From contig OV884009.1 in the NCBI GenBank assembly GCA_930367205.1, positions 37,705,841 through 37,769,840 on the forward strand: 64,000 nt of DNA, given 5' to 3'. Numbering within the stretch: the first letter of the stretch is position 1; each line of letters begins with the position of its first letter. This document shows positions 59,901 through 64,000 of the stretch, piece after piece. The notes beneath the pieces were generated by a model that was not told the DNA's origin, searched no databases, and saw nothing but the letters and a program-made list of their open reading frames with translations. The position numbers were made by a program, and so were the translations under genes. This DNA comes from Acanthosoma haemorrhoidale. Its lineage: Eukaryota > Arthropoda > Insecta > Hemiptera > Acanthosomatidae.

Positions 59901-62900
59901 TTGGGAATATTATTGCTATGTTCCAACTTCCTACTGCCAGATGTCTTCTATTAGTCTCTTTCTCTAAATTTCTACCTACATTTTTCATAATCTCTATAAG
60001 AATTTGATTGGTTTTTGGCAATTTTTTGTTTTTCATAGAGTATATTATGACTTGTACTTCTTCTTTATGTAGAGACACACCCAATAAACAGATAATCTTC
60101 ACTGTTTCACGCCATAGTTAGATCATGTGTAAACAAGGCTAACATTATCACAGATCAGCTGATACTTTATTATGAGTTTATCACCTATGTTATGTACATA
60201 TATATATATTATGTTTTATATATAAATATGTCTATACACTTTTAACAATACTGTTTCAGGTGGTTTGACAAATCTTTTTCATTAATAGTTGGTAGAAATG
60301 GTATTGCGGGCCTAAATTTTGAACATTCCTGGGGAGATGGTGTTGCTATATTAAGATATTTCACAGATATTTATAATGATTCTACAAAGAATCCCCATAT
60401 TCATCCAGAAACAACATGCAACTTGGGGAGTGCTGAATATTTAGTGACACCTTTGGGTAAATAATTTTTTTTTTTTTTTTTTTGGTAAAATGCATGCTCG
60501 CTATTCCCAACCATTCTAAAGAAAATAAATTAACTTTTATAAAAATTAAATTTTATTCTGGGACATGGTTTCCCACCCATCTGAAATGGAATAGAAAAAA
60601 AACAGATTCACAAAAAAAAATAATTCTTAGCCAAAAATTTTGTCTCATATCTCTAGCACACTCTTGGCTATTTACAAAAAGTTAGTTAAGTGTACAGTAT
60701 CACACAATAAAGGGTTTTGATGATCTTACTAATTACTCCCTCTTGATGGATATCCAAAGATTTTATTAACATAAGCATTCAAAAGCAGTCTCTATAACAT
60801 GCAACATTGATTGACACAGTACATAGGAATTGGTCACCATGGGCACAGTTGTTTTACTTAAATATTTAACAAAAGTTTTCATCAAAATTTTAGCACTTAG
60901 AAATTTTTAATTAAAGAAAAACCCCTATATAAAACACTTGAAACAAAAAATGTTGTATTTATGACTCAGTAATTAATTTATTAATGACACTTATTATTTT
61001 TTACAGGGTTACTTTTAGTTTTAGTATCAGATGGAACTACTATGCAAAATATTGTCTCTAAAAAAATCACTGATTGAGTTAAACTTATGAACACAATTTT
61101 AATACTTTGAGTAATAACAGTTTAAAAAGAAAAAAAACAAAAATTAGATATTATTAATCAGAGTGATGATATCTTTAATTTGATACCCTATTAATATGAT
61201 ATAAAAGTATTTATTGTTTCATTAAAAGCTAATTAATTATGAAACATGGTAATTTACCATGGTGCTATGTAAATGTGCCATTGGGTTATGTATGAAAAAT
61301 ATCATCTCTATTTGTTAAACACGAAATCAGGTAAAGTTGCAAACAAGATTTTAATGGCTTTGTGTAATTAATCTTCGATATATTATTACGTTTTTTATTT
61401 TTTATAAATATTTTATTTTTGACTTTAATCTTAATCTGAGGTTCTGTTAATATAAAAAGGAAACTTCTGGCAAAAGGAAAAATTGTTTATTTACACATAT
61501 ATTCATTAATTTAATATACAAATAAGTACGTACGTTGGTAAAATAACACTATTAAAAACTAAAGTTAAATTGTACCTTATTACTATCGGGACTGGCCAGT
61601 TTTTCTTTGTTGTGCGTCCTTTGGTGTATTCTTCTTTGTCTTCTGGTCTCGCTTTGTCTCGAGCGTGGGCGTATACCTGGTGCTGAGCGTGGTTCTGGTG
61701 CGTCTTCTCTGGTTGCCGGGTCAGATGAAAGTGCCTGAGGCTCGGGATTCTCTCTCTCGTACCTTTCCACTGCCTTCTTGATATTTTAACTGGTCCAATG
61801 CCAGTTGTTTCGGATATTATTAACTTTTATTGTTTTGAAGTTAATAAATCCAATATTAAAATATTTATATTTAATTATTTATATGATAAATATTAATAGT
61901 AGATATAACGGCAACAAAAACGTTCATCCTTTCATAGCCATGAACCACGGATCGTTTTTACGTTCTACGCTCACTAATTTCGAGTTTATATCAAAAGCAA
62001 CATCAAACCTCACCACATCAAAATATCACAACATTGATTAATCGTTAATTAAACAATATATATTCTTTCGTGCTTTGTAATAATAATTTGCTTAATTTTG
62101 TAATAATTAAATTTTCCTTTTGCCAAAGATTTTCCTCTTTGTATATTAACAGAACCTATAACCCTCAAATAAATTAAAAATAATCAAATTAGATAAAAAC
62201 ATAACAATATATATATAGTTTATAGTTCATTAAATAGTTATTTCAATTATTCAAAACAGTGTTTCTATTATGGCTTATACATATGGGAGAATGGGGTATG
62301 AGAAATAGCCGGGTCGGGATTCATAATAGAAACACTGTTTTGAATAATTGAAATAACTATTTAATGAACTATAAACAGTAGCGTAAGATATCAAGAAGGC
62401 GGGCTCCCTCGACAACAGTCTGTACACCATCAGTCTTCACCTCAGAATGAATCCACTGGGCCTTCCAACAGACCGTCTAAGTTTGAGTGTAAGGTCCAGG
62501 TTGCCACGCCCACGCGGCCGTCCTAACTCTGTAAAAGGAAACATGAGGCGGCATCAGTTCTTTATGTATAAAACTTATCACCGCTGTACAGGGTTTTGTG
62601 TTATACGTTGCTAGTTATGAAACGCAGCTCATAAGAAATTCAGATTCAAGAAAAAGAAACTTTACTTAATTATTTACATTATATCTCTTGTTTACTTCAA
62701 AATGCTCAAGTAAATGAATGATAATGACACTCATGTCATGAACATAATAATAGAAACATAACATGACGGAGTAAAATATAAAAATAATATGAGAGACAAA
62801 AGTTGTTTGTGAAAGGTCCTACCCTGCTGTGTAATTAATCTTCAATATATATTTCATAGTTCATTAAATAGTTATTTTAATTATTCAAAACAGTGTTTCT

Positions 62901-63271
62901 ATTATGGCTTCTATATAAATATCCCCGAAAAGGGACTGCGAACATATTATTACCTATATACATATTATTATTACCATACCTCAGCAAGTCACATTGCTAG
63001 CCTGTCTTTTAACGTCCCCATAAGTCTTTCTGCTTGACCAATTACTGGATTGCACAGTAGAAATCATGGGATGTAAAGCAACGTCCTTGAACTAAGGCAA
63101 GTCGTGTCATGTGGTGCATAGAAATTTATTGATTAATTATTGAATAAGAAATAGGGGATTATAAAGCCTTGGTCGCATTATTAGCTAGTGTAAGAAAAAT
63201 AAGGTAATACTATAACTTGCATTCATGCAGTGAGATCATCTCTTTTCTTCTTGTTATTCTCAACTATAATT

Positions 63272-63339
<68 letters not shown>

Positions 63340-63922
63340 TTATTATTATTAATATTATATATATTATTATTAATCAGTGTGACAAGACGTGATCTTTAAT
63401 TTGAGAATTTTTTTTTATTACCAAGTAATCAATTAATAGCCCTTCATTATGTTTTATATAGTTGAAAACATTTTTCATGTCACCAGGGAATTAATTGTAA
63501 GCTCAATTTAAAATTGTTTATAGGTCAAATAGGGGACTCGTATTTGCCAGGATAGGTGAAAACATAATGGTGTCTGATTTTGAAAGGATTAATATAGGGC
63601 TAATAACCCAAACAGTATTTTATTAATTAATGTTTAATGCATTTTTATTACAAAGAAAACTTTGGCCTGTAGGGGGAAATAATTAAGGCAATAAAGCCAT
63701 ATCTATCAATCTTAGGTATTTTTCCTGGTCTAATTTTTTTTTTTTTTTTCAGAATTCAAATTAGATAATACTTCGAAGTCTTACATTGAGAATGCCAAAA
63801 ATAAATATTCAAATATATGTGAGAACCTTGGTATTGAACTCCGTGAATTCCTTCAATTTGGAAGAAATTTATGCAGGTTCCACGATATAAGTCCTGATTC
63901 CATTATGCAGCTTGCTTTTCAG
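44904..63922 (+). CDS. CPT2: Carnitine O-palmitoyltransferase 2, mitochondrial (N-terminal 472 codons, eight exons, continues past window)
   Basis: CPT2 sits on the matrix side of the inner mitochondrial membrane and moves long-chain acyl groups from acylcarnitine back to CoA for beta-oxidation. The exons are 44904-44939, 45657-45700, 46100-46498, 51260-51401, 56374-56530, 57677-57947, 60260-60456 and 63753-63922. All borders are GT..AG and the reading frame is continuous through every junction. The protein follows known animal CPT2 closely: the stretch with [47 protein letters not shown] and the active-site FEHSWGDG. The last exon ends at QLAFQ, roughly residue 480 of about 660 in vertebrate CPT2, so about 190 residues lie to the right, including the carnitine/acyl-binding STS region. 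The last two bases of the window are AG and probably form the next acceptor. Introns are rich in transposons but no exon is damaged. Identity is near certain; the first two exons are my own reconstruction. Confidence 0.95.
45657..45700 (+). CDS. CPT2: CPT2 coding exon 2: 44-bp micro-exon of the transit peptide
   Basis: Bordered by TTTTAG on the left and GTAAAT on the right. It reads [14 protein letters not shown] and ends two bases into a serine codon, which the first base of the next exon completes. The acceptor TAG is itself an in-frame stop, so the exon cannot extend leftward. The residues are amphipathic and basic, fitting a presequence that leads into DEYQFLQKS. Confidence 0.7.
46100..46498 (+). 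CDS. CPT2: CPT2 coding exon 3: start of the mature acyltransferase domain
   Basis: Acceptor TGTTTTTAG and donor GTCAAT, 399 bp. It encodes the [15 protein letters not shown] segment and [17 protein letters not shown], both highly conserved in CPT2. The upstream ATG at 46065 lies in the intron just before the acceptor, so a start there would be an artefact. It ends with AG of an arginine codon that the next exon completes. Confidence 0.95.
47893..49186 (+). mobile_element. mariner (DD34D) transposon, nearly complete, in CPT2 intron 3
   Basis: Inverted ends match over about 28 bases: GGTTGGCCAAAAAGTCCGTT at 47896 on, and its complement ending at 49183. TA dinucleotides sit just outside both ends (47891-47892 and 49187-49188), the mariner target duplication. 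The total length, about 1.29 kb, is that of a full-length mariner. The element is in the same orientation as CPT2. Confidence 0.93.
48075..49115 (+). pseudogene. mariner transposase, one stop and one frameshift
   Basis: The frame starts at ATG 48075 ([20 protein letters not shown]) and runs about 172 codons with the paired helix-turn-helix domain ([39 protein letters not shown]). The first catalytic Asp is codon 48537-48539 (TGDKKW), the second 48818-48820 (DNAR) and the third 48923-48925 (LAPSD). There are exactly 34 residues between the last two, so this is DD34D. A TGA at 48591-48593 interrupts the frame just after ERKRSWGK, where a CGA arginine would be one transition away. A second break is a frameshift near 48770-48800. 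The C-terminus [15 protein letters not shown] is intact. Two lesions in about 340 codons point to recent death of the copy. Confidence 0.92.
49358..50858 (-). mobile_element. Tc1-like DNA transposon, degenerate, in CPT2 intron 3
   Basis: Inverted ends of about 30 bases: ACTGCTCAAAAATTGAAGTG with ACCACTTA at 49359-49388, and the complement (TAAGTGGTCCACTTTGATTT, GTGAGCA) at 50824-50850. On the minus strand, about 50575 to 49560, a broken transposase is readable. It starts [13 protein letters not shown] and keeps [32 protein letters not shown] and LARCIN. The DNARPHRA and P-D-N-IEHVWD blocks are the Tc1-family catalytic core. Several stops make it inactive. The left end carries a second, outer copy of the terminal repeat at 49316-49343. 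Confidence 0.88.
51260..51401 (+). CDS. CPT2: CPT2 coding exon 4
   Basis: Acceptor TTCTTGCAG, donor GTAATC, 142 bp. It encodes [17 protein letters not shown] and [12 protein letters not shown], aligned without gaps to the same block of vertebrate CPT2. It ends in phase 0. The 4.8-kb intron before it holds a mariner and a Tc1-like element. Confidence 0.95.
52146..52284 (+). repeat. 139-bp exact duplication, copy 1 (gypsy gag region)
   Basis: This stretch is identical, base for base, to 53332-53470; the neighbouring bases on both sides differ. Here it interrupts the gag-like region and ends at ATCAGAAAC. Confidence 0.97.
53332..53470 (+). repeat. 139-bp exact duplication, copy 2 (gypsy protease-RT junction)
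   Basis: Identical to 52146-52284, lying just after the protease end ([16 protein letters not shown]) and before the RT start ([13 protein letters not shown]). The surrounding element is riddled with stops, yet the two copies have no mismatch. Confidence 0.97.
55854..56170 (+). repeat. Probable 3' LTR of the gypsy element
   Basis: Starts with TGTCATAAGTTG directly after a purine tract. The right end is not certain; a TTAACA near 56166-56171 is a possible terminus. No partner LTR is present in the window, so the call depends on position only. Confidence 0.5.
56374..56530 (+). CDS. CPT2: CPT2 coding exon 5
   Basis: Acceptor ATTTCTAG, donor GTAGGT, 157 bp. It starts [19 protein letters not shown], a block nearly identical in spacing to vertebrate CPT2, and ends with KMDVLDESG split after the first base of the glycine codon. 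The preceding 5-kb intron is mostly a broken Ty3/gypsy element. Confidence 0.95.
56539..57400 (+). other. Unassigned repeat-like DNA in CPT2 intron 5
   Basis: The frame at about 56600-56776 reads [20 protein letters not shown], then [20 protein letters not shown], with further broken text to about 57130. The composition suggests a decayed transposon, but no family motif can be named. Confidence 0.35.
57677..57947 (+). CDS. CPT2: CPT2 coding exon 6
   Basis: Acceptor TTTTACAG, donor GTTGGT, 271 bp. It encodes the [19 protein letters not shown] block, which is diagnostic for the family, and ends LHSDGVTR with the arginine codon split after two bases. The GTTGGT donor is weaker than the other donors of this gene. 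Confidence 0.95.
59520..60110 (-). mobile_element. RTE-like LINE reverse transcriptase fragment in CPT2 intron 6
   Basis: The minus-strand reading starts [20 protein letters not shown], corresponding to the EV--AI-KLKN-KAPG block, then [19 protein letters not shown], matching the EWN-AII-PIHKKGDK-D motif of RTE-type elements. Later frames give a degraded QCGF(R/K)K region near 59770. The direction is opposite to CPT2. Only the middle of the RT remains. Confidence 0.85.
60260..60456 (+). CDS. CPT2: CPT2 coding exon 7: catalytic histidine
   Basis: Acceptor CTGTTTCAG, donor GTAAAT, 197 bp. It encodes [14 protein letters not shown] and [15 protein letters not shown]. The histidine codon at 60324-60326, in the EH-S-W-G-D-G context, is the general base of carnitine acyltransferases, and the aspartate four residues on is also kept. 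The exon ends after TPL plus one base. The active site is intact, so the gene looks functional. Confidence 0.95.
61441..62156. mobile_element. Possible non-autonomous DNA element with about 48-bp imperfect inverted ends
   Basis: The left end, 61441-61485 (GTTCTGTTAATATAAAAAGG, then GGCAAAAGGAAAAATT), pairs imperfectly with 62109-62156 on the other strand. The roughly 715-bp unit contains a GC-richer block with a 72-codon minus-strand frame rich in Arg, Glu and Pro (61552-61770), without recognisable transposase. No clear target duplication was found. Confidence 0.55.
62218..62376. repeat. Perfect 55-bp inverted repeat
   Basis: The arms 62218-62272 and 62322-62376 are exact reverse complements around a 49-base loop that contains GAGAATGGGGTATGAG. 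A third copy of the arm, with one or two changes, lies at 62854-62911 in the orientation of the left arm. This could be a MITE-like foldback element. Confidence 0.93.
62854..62911 (+). repeat. Third copy of the 55-bp arm
   Basis: It matches the left arm at 62218-62272 from TAGTTCATTAAATAGTTATT to GTGTTTCTATTATGGCTT. It has no inverted partner of its own nearby. The preceding GTGTAATTAATCTTC also occurs at 61361. Confidence 0.85.
63275..63340. repeat. (CA)n/(TA)n microsatellite in CPT2 intron 7
   Basis: More than twenty CA units followed directly by about eight TA units. The 60-codon open frame across it is an artefact of the repeat. Confidence 0.97.
63753..63922 (+). CDS. CPT2: CPT2 coding exon 8
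   Basis: A long T-tract then CAG forms the acceptor; donor GTAATT; 170 bp. It reads [18 protein letters not shown] and ends [12 protein letters not shown] in phase 0, matching the vertebrate SPDAVAQLAFQ block. It is the last exon inside the window. Confidence 0.93.
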
Positions 63923-64000
63923 GTAATTAGAATACTCAGTGATTATTATCAATTTATTGATAATGGTTCTGCCACAATTTCATTCTTTTTTTTATTTTAG

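Noticed and set aside
63217..63399. 60-codon open frame with poly-(Thr-His) and Ile-Tyr runs
   Set aside because: It is a translation of the CA/TA microsatellite.
1..64000. Bacterial features: operons, CRISPR arrays, riboswitches, phage attachment sites
   Set aside because: Introns, eukaryotic gene families and eukaryotic transposons throughout; no regularly spaced repeats of CRISPR type were seen.

Overview
This window comes from the nuclear genome of an invertebrate animal, most probably an arthropod and likely an insect. It is AT-rich throughout. Its genes are split by introns of about 0.4 to 6.6 kb with GT..AG borders, no operon structure is visible, and the intergenic space is full of degenerate transposons of typical arthropod type: BEL/Pao, copia, Ty3/gypsy, R1-like, RTE-like and Jockey/CR1-like LINEs, mariner, Tc1 and hAT. 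I cannot name the species.

Two host genes can be assembled exon by exon, and they stand head to head. On the minus strand, 26905-41092 holds a complete seven-exon RILP-like gene of 385 codons, with RH1 domain, coiled coil and RH2 domain. It would encode a Rab/motor adaptor of the RILPL family. On the plus strand, 44904-63922 holds the first eight coding exons (472 codons) of mitochondrial carnitine O-palmitoyltransferase 2 (CPT2). They include two tiny exons for the transit peptide and the exon with the catalytic EHSWGDG motif. The window ends on a splice acceptor, so the gene continues to the right. The 3.8 kb between the two start codons is filled by a solo LTR and a Jockey/CR1-like LINE.

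The left part (1-21 kb) has no confident complete host gene. It holds a BEL/Pao remnant (610-1070), a possible exon of a secreted Thr/Pro-rich protein (1501-1716), a duplicated exon-bearing repeat (4788-5378 and 13037-13640), an intact solo LTR with target duplication (6578-7435), RTE-like scraps, a copia element invaded by an R1-like LINE (13884-17700), and a hAT remnant with a BED-type zinc finger (18887-19391). From 21.2 to 26.9 kb there is almost no recognisable transposon. This may be a very long 3' UTR of the RILPL gene.

The CPT2 introns hold a nearly whole mariner (47893-49186), a Tc1-like element (about 49358-50858), a broken Ty3/gypsy element (about 52080-56170) with an exact 139-bp internal duplication, an RTE-like LINE fragment, and a cluster of inverted repeats (61.4-62.9 kb).

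No undescribed molecular system is evident. The least ordinary structures are the exon-like repeat framed by direct repeats at 13 kb, the nested LINE-in-copia insertion with matching 13-bp target duplications, the oppositely oriented solo LTRs, and the long perfect inverted repeats.
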